Source of the DNA: Flexilinea flocculi
GTDB taxonomy: Bacteria > Chloroflexota > Anaerolineae > Anaerolineales > Anaerolineaceae
Reading direction: 5' to 3'
Length of the DNA: 64,000 bases
Assembly (NCBI RefSeq): GCF_001192795.1
Contig: NZ_DF968181.1
Coordinates: forward strand, 524,342 to 588,341
Below the pieces are notes generated by a model, which was given only the letters and a program-made list of their open reading frames with translations, was not told where the DNA came from and made no database searches. This document shows positions 25,000 to 34,647 of the stretch, in pieces. Position numbers and translations under genes: made by a program. Every line of letters starts with the position of its first letter. The stretch's first letter is position 1.

Positions 25000-26415
25000 A
25001 TGATCAATCGTGTTCCGCTATTTAATCTCAATGCAGTCCTGAAAGAAACCGGTTTGACAGCCGATGTCTTGCGCATTTGGGAGAAACGGTATCAATTGCC
25101 TGCTCCTGAACGTTCCAAGGGAGGGCAGCGACTATACTCACAATATGATATCGAGACAATCAAATGGCTTCAGAATCGAATACGTGAAGGAATTCGAATC
25201 GGGCGTGCTGCCGAAATTTGGAAAGAATTCGTGAAAAATGGCAACGATCCGTTGACAGTCGTGATTTCGAAATCTCCTATAGAAAATTCAACATCTGATC
25301 ATGAAAATTCAATGGATGACTTGAGGGCACAATGGTTGGATTATTGCTTAAAATTCGATGAGGTAATGGCTGACGAAGTTCTTAAAAAAGCTTTTGCTCT
25401 CGGTTCGATTGAAAGTGTATGTTCCAATGTTTTACAAAAAGGTTTGAATTTTGTCGGAACGCAGTGGTATCAGGGAACGATTTCAGTTCAGCAGGAACAT
25501 TTTATTGCAGCATTGGTAATTCGTCATCTCGAGACACTGATTTCAATTCTTCCCTCATCGTCACGTTCTGAAACAATCTTGCTGGGATGCCCCGAAGGTG
25601 AGCGCCATTCGATTCCTATCTTGATGTTGAATCTATTCCTCCGAAGAGAAGGATATAAAACCGTGTTTTTGGGCGCTGGTATTCCAACGAGCGAGTTGTT
25701 GAATGCAGTAAAAATAATTCAACCAAACCTGGTGATTTTATCAGCTCAGCAATTTCATACGGCCGCGACGCTTCAGACCGCAGCCAGTATCTTCCTGAAA
25801 AATTCCACGCCACTGGCTTATGGTGGCGGCATTTTCGTAGATATACCGGAATTGTGTTCTCGGATTCCGGCTTATTATCTTTCAGATGATTTATTGGAAA
25901 GCATCAAACGTGTTAATATGTATTTCACTGCACCTCAACAAATCCCAACTGTTTTTCAAGTTGACGAAGCTTATCGACAGGTGAATGAACTTTATCAGCG
26001 TTCTCGGAGACAAATTGAACTATCTGTGATCCAGCAATTTGAGAAAGAAACATTGTTGATGCCTGTTCTTGAATCAGCGAATTTTCGTTTTTATCAGCAA
26101 ATTTCTTCTGCACTTCAATTTGGAGATATGAATTTCTTAAAAAGAGATTTGGAATGGCTTTTGGGCATGATGTCTTATGCTCGAAAGGAAAATACACCAG
26201 GCAATGCGATTCTTGTTGAAGAAACTGTTTTAAATAATTGGATGTTGGATGAGTCTAAGCAGATCCTTCGTGAAAAGCAATCTTCTGATTATGTGTTGAA
26301 ATTTGTCATTGCATATTCAAATGCTATTGCAGTTTACATGGGCAGTTCGGGAAAAATAATTACCGATTTTCTCAAAAGTTTCTTGATCACAAAACATTAT
26401 TACCCTTTGCAATAA
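25000..26415 (+). CDS. MerR-type regulator with B12-binding light-sensor domain (CarH/LitR-like)
   Basis: Predicted light-responsive repressor using adenosylcobalamin (471 residues). Residues 5-75 form a MerR winged helix (TADVLRIWEKRYQLPAPERSKGGQRLYS). A helical B12-sheltering domain follows, with the light-sensor signature W-x9-EH (Trp156, Glu166, His167). The cobalamin domain has His203 in PEGERHSIPIL, the likely lower axial ligand, and the FLGAGIPTSEL loop. An unusual extension of about 150 helical residues (310-471) follows the B12 domain; CarH proteins normally end there. It leads an operon with a peroxiredoxin-like protein and an ABC exporter, and is divergent from the DUF4345/degV/DUF1295 operon. 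Confidence 0.88.
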   Translation: MINRVPLFNLNAVLKETGLTADVLRIWEKRYQLPAPERSKGGQRLYSQYDIETIKWLQNRIREGIRIGRAAEIWKEFVKNGNDPLTVVISKSPIENSTSDHENSMDDLRAQWLDYCLKFDEVMADEVLKKAFALGSIESVCSNVLQKGLNFVGTQWYQGTISVQQEHFIAALVIRHLETLISILPSSSRSETILLGCPEGERHSIPILMLNLFLRREGYKTVFLGAGIPTSELLNAVKIIQPNLVILSAQQFHTAATLQTAASIFLKNSTPLAYGGGIFVDIPELCSRIPAYYLSDDLLESIKRVNMYFTAPQQIPTVFQVDEAYRQVNELYQRSRRQIELSVIQQFEKETLLMPVLESANFRFYQQISSALQFGDMNFLKRDLEWLLGMMSYARKENTPGNAILVEETVLNNWMLDESKQILREKQSSDYVLKFVIAYSNAIAVYMGSSGKIITDFLKSFLITKHYYPLQ

Positions 26416-26424
26416 GGAGAGGTT

Positions 26425-27042
26425 ATGAACAGAAATCAGCAACTTACGTTTTCATCCAAAGCTCCGGATTTAACGTTGTTTGATACCAATGGTCAACCGG
26501 TTTTTCTCTCGGATTTTTGGAAAAACCGACCGTTATTATTGGTTTTTTCACGCCATTTTGGATGCACACAATGCAAAGAAATGCTGCAAAAATTTTATGC
26601 AGAAAAAGAAAGAATCAATCAAGCAGGATTAAATCTTGTGATTGTTTTACAAGGAACCATCGAAGCATCAGCAGAATTTGCTGCTCAATTTGCTCCAGGT
26701 ATCCGGTGTCTTGCCGATCCGGAGCGAAAAGCATACAAAGCTTATGGATTGCAGCGCGGAAATATCTTCCAGACATTTCTTAACATTAAAGTCTGGAGAG
26801 CAATAAGAGAATCACGTAAAAAGGGTTTTAAGGTGGAACCGCCTCCGGCAGGGCAGGATTCGATGCAAATGTCCGGAATATTTATCATCAGCAGAGAAGG
26901 AAAAATCGAATTACCATATTACTTTGACCACATTGCTGATCATCCGGCAATTGATCTGTTGCTGCATGGCGTTCTTTTTACACGCTGGGATCAGCCATTT
27001 GAAGGCCCCATTGGCCAGTTTGCTTCAAAAGATCAGGAGTAG
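26425..27042 (+). CDS. Peroxiredoxin-like (AhpC/TSA superfamily) protein
   Basis: 205-residue thioredoxin-fold protein of the AhpC/TSA-2 type. KAPDLTLFDTNGQPVFLSDF and LLLVFSRHFGCTQCKEML show the fold and a CxxC redox pair. The C-terminal QMSGIFIISREGKIELPYYFDH is typical for the group. It is likely a cytosolic peroxide or thiol-disulfide reductase, substrate unknown. RBS AAGGAG lies right at the stop of the CarH-like gene, so it shares its transcript; light- or oxygen-linked defence would be a consistent theme. Confidence 0.85.
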   Translation: MNRNQQLTFSSKAPDLTLFDTNGQPVFLSDFWKNRPLLLVFSRHFGCTQCKEMLQKFYAEKERINQAGLNLVIVLQGTIEASAEFAAQFAPGIRCLADPERKAYKAYGLQRGNIFQTFLNIKVWRAIRESRKKGFKVEPPPAGQDSMQMSGIFIISREGKIELPYYFDHIADHPAIDLLLHGVLFTRWDQPFEGPIGQFASKDQE

Positions 27043-27047
27043 AAAAT

Positions 27048-28217
27048 ATGAAAAAAATGTCCATTGCTGCCTATCTGGCTGTAAAAGAAATTTGGAAATT
27101 TCGCGGCCGTTTTTTGTTGGTCAGTCTGGTGATTGGTTTAATTACACTTCTGGTTTTGTTTATCGCTGCACTGGGTGAAGGATTGGGTAATGGAAACCGG
27201 GAATATCTTTCCAAGCTTGACGGTGAACTGATTGTTTACCAGGCGAAATCTGATTTCTTAATTCCTGCCAGTCGATTGGATCTGAATCGTTTCTCTGAGA
27301 TCAAAAATGTAGAGGGAATATCTGATGTCGGATTATTGGGAACGGCAAACAGTCAATTATTGTTATCCGGTGACGATAATTTTCTGAAAACTGCATTGCT
27401 GGGAGTTGAACCGGGTCACGTGGGCGAACCAAAAGTAATCGAAGGCAGCCAATTAAGTGCTGCTGATGCTGATGAAGTTATTTTGGATCGAAATGTGATT
27501 CTTCGAAGCAATATTCAACTTGGAGATACCATCACCATCCGGGTAACACAAGGTACTGAGGATCAAGTTTTCACGCTGAAGGTAGTCGGTATAACGGATG
27601 GACAGCAGTATGCGCTGCAGCCATCGCTGTTCGTTCCATTTTTTACCTGGGATCGTATTCGACCAAAATCACAGGCTGAGATCAATTTTTCTGATCCTGT
27701 CGCAAATGTTTTCATTGTCAAAGTGGATCAACCGGAAAATGTAGAAATAATCCGTGACAGAATCGAAGAAAAAATCGAAAATGTTGAAACTGCAACCCGG
27801 AAAGAAGCGATACAAGCGCTGCCAGGATATTCCGCACAGCAAAGCACTTTAAACACACAGGGTGGATTTACTTTATTCATTGGTATCCTGGTGATCGGGG
27901 GGTTCTTCCAAATCCAGGTGTTGCAAAAAATTTCGCAAATCGGTGTCTTGAAAGCGATCGGATCAGCAAATTCGGTTGTAGCATGGGCTTCCATTATTCA
28001 GATTACACTGATTACAATGATTGGGGTAGCGATTGGTGCCGGATTGACCTTTTTATTCTCATTATTTTTTCCACCTCAGGTACCGATTGTTTTCAATGGT
28101 ACGACGACAGCTATTGCAATCATTGCGCTGTTGCTGATTGGACCTCTGGGCGGATTGGTGTCCATTCGATATGCAGTGCGGATTGAACCACTGAAAGCTT
28201 TGGGATTATCTTCATAA
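27048..28217 (+). CDS. ABC transporter permease (MacB/FtsX type)
   Basis: 389-residue membrane subunit with one N-terminal helix (LLVSLVIGLITLLVLFIAALG), an extracytoplasmic MacB core-like domain, and three C-terminal helices. GVLKAIGSANSVVAWASIIQ is the classic coupling region of FtsX-like permeases. It pairs with the ATPase encoded 13 bp downstream. Cargo unknown; relatives export lipids, peptides or sense envelope stress. Confidence 0.9.
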   Translation: MKKMSIAAYLAVKEIWKFRGRFLLVSLVIGLITLLVLFIAALGEGLGNGNREYLSKLDGELIVYQAKSDFLIPASRLDLNRFSEIKNVEGISDVGLLGTANSQLLLSGDDNFLKTALLGVEPGHVGEPKVIEGSQLSAADADEVILDRNVILRSNIQLGDTITIRVTQGTEDQVFTLKVVGITDGQQYALQPSLFVPFFTWDRIRPKSQAEINFSDPVANVFIVKVDQPENVEIIRDRIEEKIENVETATRKEAIQALPGYSAQQSTLNTQGGFTLFIGILVIGGFFQIQVLQKISQIGVLKAIGSANSVVAWASIIQITLITMIGVAIGAGLTFLFSLFFPPQVPIVFNGTTTAIAIIALLLIGPLGGLVSIRYAVRIEPLKALGLSS

Positions 28218-28230
28218 CAGGGATCTTAGG

Positions 28231-28959
28231 ATGACAACAATGAATGCATTAGAAACAAAATCGGTAATTAAAACTTATCAAAGCGATTCAGGTGTGATTT
28301 CTGCAGTGGATGATGTGTCACTGAATGTGGCTTCTGGTGAATTTGTCGCTCTCGTCGGTCCCAGCGGTTCCGGAAAAACCACCATGTTGTCCATTCTTGC
28401 CGCGTTATTGAAACCAACTTCCGGGCAAGTGTTGATCGATGGGGTTGATCTCTCCAGTCTGGATGATTTTCAGCGGGTCAATATGCGCAGAGAGAAAATT
28501 GGTTTTACCTTTCAAGCCAACAATTTGGTACCTTATCTCAGTGCCGTAGAAAATGTCGAATTAATGCTGCGCTTGAATAACAAATTGGATAAAGCTGGAA
28601 AATTGCGGGCACGAGAATTGTTGGCGCGTCTTGGTTTGGGGGAACGATTGAACAACTACCCTGGCCAAATGTCCGGCGGACAACAGCAGCGCGTTGCGAT
28701 TGCCCGAGCTTTGATCCACAATCCGAGCCTGGTGTTGGCCGATGAACCAACTGCCAGTCTGGATACGGAACGTGCCTATCAGGTTGTGGAAACCTTTGCG
28801 AGTTTGATACACGAACAGAATCGAGCCGGGATTATGGTCACACATGATTTAAGGATGTGTGAATTTGTTGATCGTGTTCTGATCATGGAAGATGGAAAAT
28901 TAACCAAAATTCTTAAAGATCGAGCTGATATTCGGAAATTATCATCAGCTCGAAATTAA
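28231..28959 (+). CDS. ABC transporter ATP-binding protein (LolD/MacB type)
   Basis: 242-residue ATPase. Walker [13 protein letters not shown]-loop [19 protein letters not shown], signature [15 protein letters not shown], Walker [13 protein letters not shown] and switch His in [11 protein letters not shown] are all intact. It works with the preceding permease. Its 3' end, stop codon and terminator are duplicated in degenerate form at 40.1 kb, which marks the left boundary of the accessory island. Confidence 0.95.
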   Translation: MTTMNALETKSVIKTYQSDSGVISAVDDVSLNVASGEFVALVGPSGSGKTTMLSILAALLKPTSGQVLIDGVDLSSLDDFQRVNMRREKIGFTFQANNLVPYLSAVENVELMLRLNNKLDKAGKLRARELLARLGLGERLNNYPGQMSGGQQQRVAIARALIHNPSLVLADEPTASLDTERAYQVVETFASLIHEQNRAGIMVTHDLRMCEFVDRVLIMEDGKLTKILKDRADIRKLSSARN

Positions 28960-28967
28960 ATAAAAAG

Positions 28968-29010
28968 AGTCTGACTTTTTTCTGATTTTCGAAAAAAGCC
29001 AGACTATTTT
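28968..29010 (+). terminator. Terminator after ABC exporter operon
   Basis: AGTCTGACTTTTTTC (28968-28982) pairs with GAAAAAAGCCAGACT (28991-29005), followed by ATTTTCTTAT. It has a recognisable counterpart at 40196-40245. Confidence 0.85.
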
Positions 29011-29074
29011 CTTATATATGATCCGGATTTCGAAAGTCCATTTTTCGACGTTCCAGCTGAATGATCGATAACGT

Positions 29075-29269
29075 CTAAACTACCGTCGGGACTTCCGGGT
29101 TATTGTTGGCAAAATTCTGCAGGATGACCAACGGTTCGTAGCTGCCCGTATTTTTAATCTCGATGCCTTTCTTTGCAGCGTCTTCCGAAACAAAAAATTC
29201 ATCGCCGGAAATTTGGTCGTATCGCAAAAGGCCGGGTGCTTCACATTCAAAAGCGCCAAATCGACCGTG
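29075..29269 (-). pseudogene. Remnant of the cupin sugar-isomerase 3' end
   Basis: About 195 bp are nearly the same as the 3' end (40309 to about 40503) of the intact isomerase gene. The remnant keeps the stop codon and the C-terminal residues NNPEVPTVV (VPAVV in the intact gene), and its homology ends abruptly near 29269. It has no 5' part and cannot be a functional gene. Together with the flanking terminator it shows that the ATPase/isomerase junction exists twice. Confidence 0.92.
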
Positions 29270-29351
29270 TCAGATTGATCAGGTGTTGTCGATGCGCCTT
29301 GAAAAACTTGATGTTCTACTTATCGAAAAATGCGTAAACCTGCGGAGAATT

Positions 29352-29487
29352 GTCAATAATCGAAGTGATTATGACATAACATCATTTTGAAAACAGAATT
29401 GGCTTATTTCCCAGTTTTATCATTTGGAATCCCATTTTCTCTTTTTCTCTCTCTGTCAAAAAGCATGTTCTTATTTCGAATTGCTGG
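29352..29487. repeat. TIR-hairpin element, degenerate copy 6
   Basis: The right end TTATTTCGAATTGCTGG (29471-29487) is a clear family end; the left end near CAATAATCGAAGTGATT is degenerate and no strong central stem is seen. 29488-29774 is AT-rich promoter-type sequence without a gene. Confidence 0.5.
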
Positions 29488-29774
29488 ATACTCGCATTAA
29501 GTATATAATTTTATATACTATTGAATAAATTCGTGTTTTATATACAGAAGTTAATAATCAGATTCTAACTATTCAAAAATAAAGTCAACACCAAATCATT
29601 ATCATTGACAAGGATAAATCAGTTTCATCATAAAAAATGTCCGAAGTGTTCCATTAATTCACAAGACATTTATTCTTTTTATGATTGTCCTTTCTTGATG
29701 AGCGCTTCGTTAATATTTGTGCATTTTTTCTGCTGATAGTGACGGACCCAATTAAACCAATCAGGAGGACGATT

Positions 29775-31394
29775 ATGTTTCGTAAATTTATCAAACTCAT
29801 TATTACCAATATTTTATTTCTCTCTGCTTGCACTCCTCAAGCTCCTATTCAACCAGTGGTTGAAAGCACTTCCACAATAGGAAATAAACTCGAAACACAA
29901 AGGCCAAGCAATGACAGCTTGACTCCCACCGGTTTTTATTGGCCGACTGGTACAGACAACTGGGTAACAGGGGGACCATACATGGGCCAAGCCTGTAAGC
30001 CTCCCTACACTTATGACGCCGGTCCCGGAACTTATCATATAGGCTGGGACATCATGCAGGATGAAAATACATCGGTTCGCGCAATTGCAGATGGGCAAGT
30101 GGATTGGGTTAGCACAGGTGGCTGGGCAGACGATGATTACAGCACTGCTACACCCCAGGTGGATCAAAACGTAGCATTAGTTATTAAACACAAACTCAAT
30201 GACGGCACCTCCTTCTTTGCAGTTTATGGACATATCCGCACTGATTTGATGCAAAACGCTACCGTCACAGCAGGAGAGGCTATTGGAACGATTGGCCCCT
30301 GGAAATACGGCACTCACCTGCATTTTGGGATTTATGAAAGCGCCATAATGCCGACCAAACATGGTCGCCTTCCCTGCCCAGCGTTAGGAGATGCCTTCGA
30401 AGCGAGCATGCTTGATGAAAAACAGTGGCGGAATCCCTATGTGTGGATCACTACAAAATATCCGGGTAATTACCTGGAGAATACGGCAAGTTCCAACAGC
30501 GTTGCATCTTTTGGAGCTCTAGCGCAATCCATAACTTCAAACCAATTACACGGCAAAATAGTTTTTGTTGCAAGTAAAACAGTCAAGCCCAATTCTCTTG
30601 AAATATTAGACCTTGATAGCAATCAAAGAAGGCAAATTGCTCATGGAAATGAGTACCTTGGTCCCACTTTCTCACCTGATGGTACCAAAATAGCATATTA
30701 CACAACAAATTCAGGATTAGGCGAAATTAATATATATGATGAAACCGACCAATCCACCAAGCAGATTGTTAAGCTTGATGTTGTGGATTCAAGATCGCCA
30801 TTGGAAGGGGGTGGTTTTTCTTATTCAATTGCCTGGTCCCCCGACGGTCAACGAATCGCTTTTCTTATACCGGATTCCATACTGATAAGCGATATCGAGG
30901 GAAAAGAAGTAAGAAAAATCGCAAAGGCAATAGTCCCGGGTTCTCTCTCCTGGTCATTAGATGGAAGCAAAATTCTTTTTTCTGCTAGTAAACCTGAAGA
31001 ACCGCAAAAAGCCATGGGTGCAATTTTTCTTCTCAACATTGAGGATGGAAAAATTGAGAAGTTTATCGAGGATGATAATTACCATTCACGGGATGTTGAA
31101 TATTCTCCTGATGGTCTTCAAATCATATATAACACGAGTAAAAAGGATGGAACATCACACGGAGAATTACACTATTATGTAATGGATTTACAAAGCGGCG
31201 TAGTTAAGGAGATACTTGGGGCAGATTATTTATATAATCCGCATTGGGCTTCATCACATGAAATTTTATTTGAAAAAGTGGATTTAGGCGGATCGGGTAT
31301 CTCAGCCATTAATCTTATTTCGAACGAAATCTATTCAGTCATTCAACCCCCACTAATTGATGGTGGGTTTGATTACTACTCAGCAAATCAATAA
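29775..31394 (+). CDS. M23 metallopeptidase lipoprotein with TolB-like repeats
   Basis: Predicted peptidoglycan endopeptidase anchored outside the membrane (539 residues). The lipobox is LFLSAC near residue 19. The LytM/M23 domain (about 90-230) keeps the zinc ligands in YHIGWDI and HLHFGI and the VYGHIRTDL strand, so catalysis is likely. The C-terminal half has TolB-type blades (FSPDGTKIAYYT; WSPDGQRIAFLI; WSLDGSKILFSA; YSPDGLQIIYNT). The ATG at 29775 follows GGAGGA; the earlier in-frame codon 29685 lacks a signal peptide. It is paralogous to the M23 gene at 38.6-39.6 kb (shared TGFYWPTG, MPCP and VWITTKYP) and faces it across the island. Confidence 0.9.
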   Translation: MFRKFIKLIITNILFLSACTPQAPIQPVVESTSTIGNKLETQRPSNDSLTPTGFYWPTGTDNWVTGGPYMGQACKPPYTYDAGPGTYHIGWDIMQDENTSVRAIADGQVDWVSTGGWADDDYSTATPQVDQNVALVIKHKLNDGTSFFAVYGHIRTDLMQNATVTAGEAIGTIGPWKYGTHLHFGIYESAIMPTKHGRLPCPALGDAFEASMLDEKQWRNPYVWITTKYPGNYLENTASSNSVASFGALAQSITSNQLHGKIVFVASKTVKPNSLEILDLDSNQRRQIAHGNEYLGPTFSPDGTKIAYYTTNSGLGEINIYDETDQSTKQIVKLDVVDSRSPLEGGGFSYSIAWSPDGQRIAFLIPDSILISDIEGKEVRKIAKAIVPGSLSWSLDGSKILFSASKPEEPQKAMGAIFLLNIEDGKIEKFIEDDNYHSRDVEYSPDGLQIIYNTSKKDGTSHGELHYYVMDLQSGVVKEILGADYLYNPHWASSHEILFEKVDLGGSGISAINLISNEIYSVIQPPLIDGGFDYYSANQ

Positions 31395-31426
31395 TTCTAT
31401 TCCATTTCACAAAGGATGTAACAAAA

Positions 31427-31466
31427 CAGCAATTCGAAAAGGGTTCTTCCTAATTTCGTATTGCTG
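31427..31466. repeat. TIR-only minimal element (40 bp)
   Basis: CAGCAATTCGAAAAGGG and TAATTTCGTATTGCTG lie back-to-back, reproducing both ends of the family with no central hairpin. Confidence 0.7.
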
Positions 31467-31567
31467 CTAACGATTCCGGGAACTTCAAGCATAAGCCGCT
31501 GGATAACAGGCTTGCGGTTCGTAAGTAAGCGATCAATAATCCAACGTCATCTAAGAACGGAAGATAT

Positions 31568-33163
31568 CTACTTTAGGGCGCAATTTTGTTGGATGAAATT
31601 ATTCCAAGGCATTAATGATTCAATGTCTTCGTGAGATGGATTTTCTTCGAGCATCGGGAGTTCTGTAAGCAAGCGAAGAAGATAGCTGTATGGATTAAGC
31701 CTATTTGCCTTAGCAGTTTCCACAATGGAATACACCACAGCACTGGCTGTAGCACCATTAGGCGTATCACTGAAAAGCCAGCCTTTTCTACCGATCACAA
31801 AAGGACGAATAGCATTCTCGACTTGATTGTTACTGATATCAATTTCGCCATGGTCAATAAAAGTTTCGAGGTAAGCTTTTTGATTCAGAGAATATCTGAC
31901 AGCATCAGCAAGTTTGCTGCCATTGTCTGGAATGAAAGACTGCAACCATAACCAGAATTCATCTAAAATTGGCTTGCTTTCTCTTTTTCTTGCTTTACGT
32001 CTGTCATCATTCGAAAGATTTACAAAACATTTTTCCAATTCAAACAGTTTATTGCAATATTCAAAACCAACAACAGCTTTAGAATTCTTTGCAGTAGCTC
32101 CATTCGGCATTGCATCATGCCAATACCGGCGGAGATGTGCCCAACATCCTGCTCTGGTTACACCTTCCAATTTATTGTATCCGCTGTAACCGTCAGTGAT
32201 TAATATTCCATGGTATCCATCCAGAAAGTCTTTTGCACAATCTCCCTTCCGGGAATCATGATAATCGAAAATCCGTATCGGATGAGTTCCCCGGACTGCC
32301 GAGGCATAGACCCACATCTCAGATTTCGATGTCGCTGCCTTCCCAGGCTCTTTTAAGACTTGAACCGTCGTCTCATCAGCGTGTATAGCTTTTTCTTTCA
32401 GCAATGACTCTTTCATCGCATCATAAATTGGCATCAACCAATTTTGTGTCGAAGTAATTACCCAGTTTGCCAACGTATTTCGTGGAATGTTTATACCTAA
32501 ACGCTTCCATTCCTGTTCCTGGCGATAGAGCGGCATACCTTCAACGTACTTACTGGTCATCACGTCTGCCACACTTGATGGCGATGCAAGACTGTTCTTC
32601 ATAACAGGCGGAACTACTTTTGCCTCTATAAAATGTTTTTTCCCTGTGGCTTCATCTACATCAAGACTTACATAGACATTAGTATAGAAATCGACCAATG
32701 AAAAACTTTTTGGAACGATAATCATCTCAGTACGAATACGCTTTTTAGCAACAAATTTGTATGGTCGCCCGAATTTGTCTATTCGCTGTTCAAGAGGTAC
32801 GTCATATACAACTTCTGTCCGAGGCAGATCTTTGCAGATTTCTTCCCGGGTTCGTTTCTTTTTCCGTTCATGTCCCTTGACTAAAGTGACAAATGTTTCC
32901 GGGGTCGGTTCTGGTGATTTTTCGTCTTGCTCTTGTTCAGCTTCATTAAACAGAGATGGCTGACACTGGTTATCAGCGATGACGTACTTGCTTTTCTCAC
33001 TGTGCTGACCGAATCGATTCCGTTGAAAGTTGAGTAATATCTGATTCAATCGTTCAATTTCGTGATCTTTCGTATTGAGTTGCTGTAGAAATATATCAAT
33101 GACCTCTGGCGAAGTTCCCGGATATTTTTTAAGGATTTCCCTTTCCAGTGTGGTCTTTTCCAT
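31568..33163 (-). CDS. tnpC: IS66 transposase TnpC
   Basis: 531-residue DDE transposase. The N-terminal leucine-rich segment (EIERLNQILLNFQRNRFGQHSEKS) is typical of IS66, and catalytic regions include IHADETTVQVL, ITDGYSGYNKLEGVTRAGCWAHLRRYW, and VENAIRPFVIGRKGWLFSDTPNGA. It ends with the IS66 C-terminal domain (SLMPWNNF). Full length with no disruption. Confidence 0.97.
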   Translation of the reverse strand: MEKTTLEREILKKYPGTSPEVIDIFLQQLNTKDHEIERLNQILLNFQRNRFGQHSEKSKYVIADNQCQPSLFNEAEQEQDEKSPEPTPETFVTLVKGHERKKKRTREEICKDLPRTEVVYDVPLEQRIDKFGRPYKFVAKKRIRTEMIIVPKSFSLVDFYTNVYVSLDVDEATGKKHFIEAKVVPPVMKNSLASPSSVADVMTSKYVEGMPLYRQEQEWKRLGINIPRNTLANWVITSTQNWLMPIYDAMKESLLKEKAIHADETTVQVLKEPGKAATSKSEMWVYASAVRGTHPIRIFDYHDSRKGDCAKDFLDGYHGILITDGYSGYNKLEGVTRAGCWAHLRRYWHDAMPNGATAKNSKAVVGFEYCNKLFELEKCFVNLSNDDRRKARKRESKPILDEFWLWLQSFIPDNGSKLADAVRYSLNQKAYLETFIDHGEIDISNNQVENAIRPFVIGRKGWLFSDTPNGATASAVVYSIVETAKANRLNPYSYLLRLLTELPMLEENPSHEDIESLMPWNNFIQQNCALK

Positions 33164-33245
33164 GAGGTAATTATCTCACAATACGAGTAATTTTCACGGA
33201 ATATATGTCCTTTTTATGCCTCAATTACTCTTGAACTTTATTCTT

Positions 33246-33602
33246 CTAAAACAGATCTCTTTGCTTCGTCTTTTGAATTGATCTTGCCTGATAAATCGAC
33301 AGACCATCCATCAGCCAACGGAACTCTTGCGGCGTGATCTGTTTCAGCTCTTCCGCGTTACGAGGCCATTGAAACCGGCTGTCTGCCAGTCGTTTATATA
33401 GCAGAACATATCCTGTACCGTCCCAGAATAATCCTTTGAAGCGATCGGATTTCCGGCCACAGAATAAAAACAGGCTGTCTTCTTCCAACGCTTGCCCATA
33501 TTTATTTTTTACAATCACGGCAAGACCATCGATGCCTTTTCGGATGTCCGTGTAGCCGGTTGCCACGTAAAAATGATTCATATTCTCCAATAGCTTTAGC
33601 AT
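33246..33602 (-). CDS. tnpB: IS66 accessory protein TnpB
   Basis: 118-residue IS66 Orf2 protein, recognised by YVATGYTDIRKGIDGLAVIV, LFLFCGRKSDRFKGLFWDGTGYVLLYKRL and FQWPRNAEELKQITPQEFRWLMDGL. It overlaps tnpA by 7 bp, indicating translational coupling. Required for efficient IS66 transposition; its biochemical role is not well defined. Confidence 0.96.
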   Translation of the reverse strand: MLKLLENMNHFYVATGYTDIRKGIDGLAVIVKNKYGQALEEDSLFLFCGRKSDRFKGLFWDGTGYVLLYKRLADSRFQWPRNAEELKQITPQEFRWLMDGLSIYQARSIQKTKQRDLF

Positions 33603-33946
33603 ATTTCTTTTATCGCTTTCAGCACGGATATGATATCCGTTGGTTCCGCCCCGGCCGGGATGTCCAGGATGTAACTCATATATTGGATCTGAATTCCACG
33701 CTCACTTTTTTCTTTTTTCTTCGGAAGTTCAACTCGGACGATGGCTTCATCCTGGTTTTCGTTTTCAGCTACAGCAAGTTCCAGCGCCGCTTTTCGCACT
33801 TTTTTCAACCAATAATAATAGACATGCTCTTTTATCTCATGCCGGGCACACCACACTTTGATTGTCAAACCACTTTCATGGCAACTTTTGACAGCGGTGG
33901 CCATCTCTTGTATTCGGTAGGTTCTTTTTGCCTCTTTTATCTCCAT
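33596..33946 (-). CDS. tnpA: IS66 accessory protein TnpA
   Basis: 116-residue IS66 Orf1 protein with an IS3-like helix-turn-helix (AKRTYRIQEMATAVKSCHESGLTIKVWCARHEIKEHVYYYWLKKVR). First gene of the IS operon, preceded by GAGAGGAAAA as RBS. Confidence 0.94.
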   Translation of the reverse strand: MEIKEAKRTYRIQEMATAVKSCHESGLTIKVWCARHEIKEHVYYYWLKKVRKAALELAVAENENQDEAIVRVELPKKKEKSERGIQIQYMSYILDIPAGAEPTDIISVLKAIKEIC

Positions 33947-34090
33947 TCGTTTTCCTCTCGCTTGAAAAACTCGGATTACAGTTTTTCGAGTTTTTCTAGA
34001 TGTTTTTACTGATGAGAGGATTATCCGTTATTGATCAGAGGTTTTCAATCCGTCTTCTTATTGATCGCTTACGTTCGTAAAGCGTGAGAA

Positions 34091-34288
34091 CTATCTTACC
34101 CAAAAATCCACTATTCCTCTGGAGCGCCTTCGTAATTTCTGGTATTCTGCTTCATTCAGGAATGCAGCGGTATTCAGATTGTTTGTCATCTCAAAATCTG
34201 ACCTGAATTTTTCCAAATCTTGAAGATCTTTCTCGTATGCTCTCGCCAAAATAATGAATTGATCCTTGATGGCAAACCCGCTGTTTTT
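34091..34288 (-). other. Possible gene remnant in the gap next to IS66
   Basis: A minus-strand frame without a start codon stays open for 65 codons, with gene-like composition (ARAYEKDLQDLEKF; NTAAFLNEAEYQKLRRR) before a TAG at 34091. Its upstream end runs into a hairpin CCCGCTGTTTT/AAAACAGCGGG (34277-34307). I do not recognise the product. The rest of the gap (34308-34647) holds a damaged TIR-element end (AATTTCAAATTACTG, to 34384) and AT-rich sequence. Confidence 0.35.
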
Positions 34289-34647
34289 TCATTTATAAAA
34301 CAGCGGGCTCAGGAATTGCTGGTGAGTCGAAAAATCAATTGCGGCTCAATATTTCGAAAGACCGGTCGAAATTTCAAATTACTGATTCTAATCGGCAAAA
34401 TTCACATAACTTTTTAGCTTTACAAAATTGTAAAAATGATCCATAGAGGAATTTATTACATTCCTCTACGGAAACTAATGATTTCCGATTCTTTTCGGTA
34501 ATCTTATTTTTGCGACTTTCGGCTACTTTCCATTTTATGATCGATATGAGCGGACGAAACCTTAAGATCCGCCAGTATAAAAGATAGCTCTTATGTATTC
34601 TATGTTTTTACAACAATTCTAAAAGAATTGATAAGCGAAGCTTCGAT

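Larger units (their letters stand above)
31525..34072 (-). mobile_element. Complete IS66-family insertion sequence
   Basis: A 2548-bp element bounded by inverted repeats GTAAGCGATCAATAA (31525-31539) and TTATTGATCGCTTAC (34058-34072). It is flanked by a perfect 8-bp direct repeat GTTCGTAA (31517-31524 and 34073-34080), the target duplication length known for IS66. It carries the standard three genes tnpA, tnpB and tnpC on the minus strand, all open, so it looks recently inserted and potentially active. Confidence 0.96.

Noticed and set aside
29163-29390. 75-codon plus-strand ORF
   Set aside because: Falls over the antisense of the isomerase remnant and a repeat; not a real gene.
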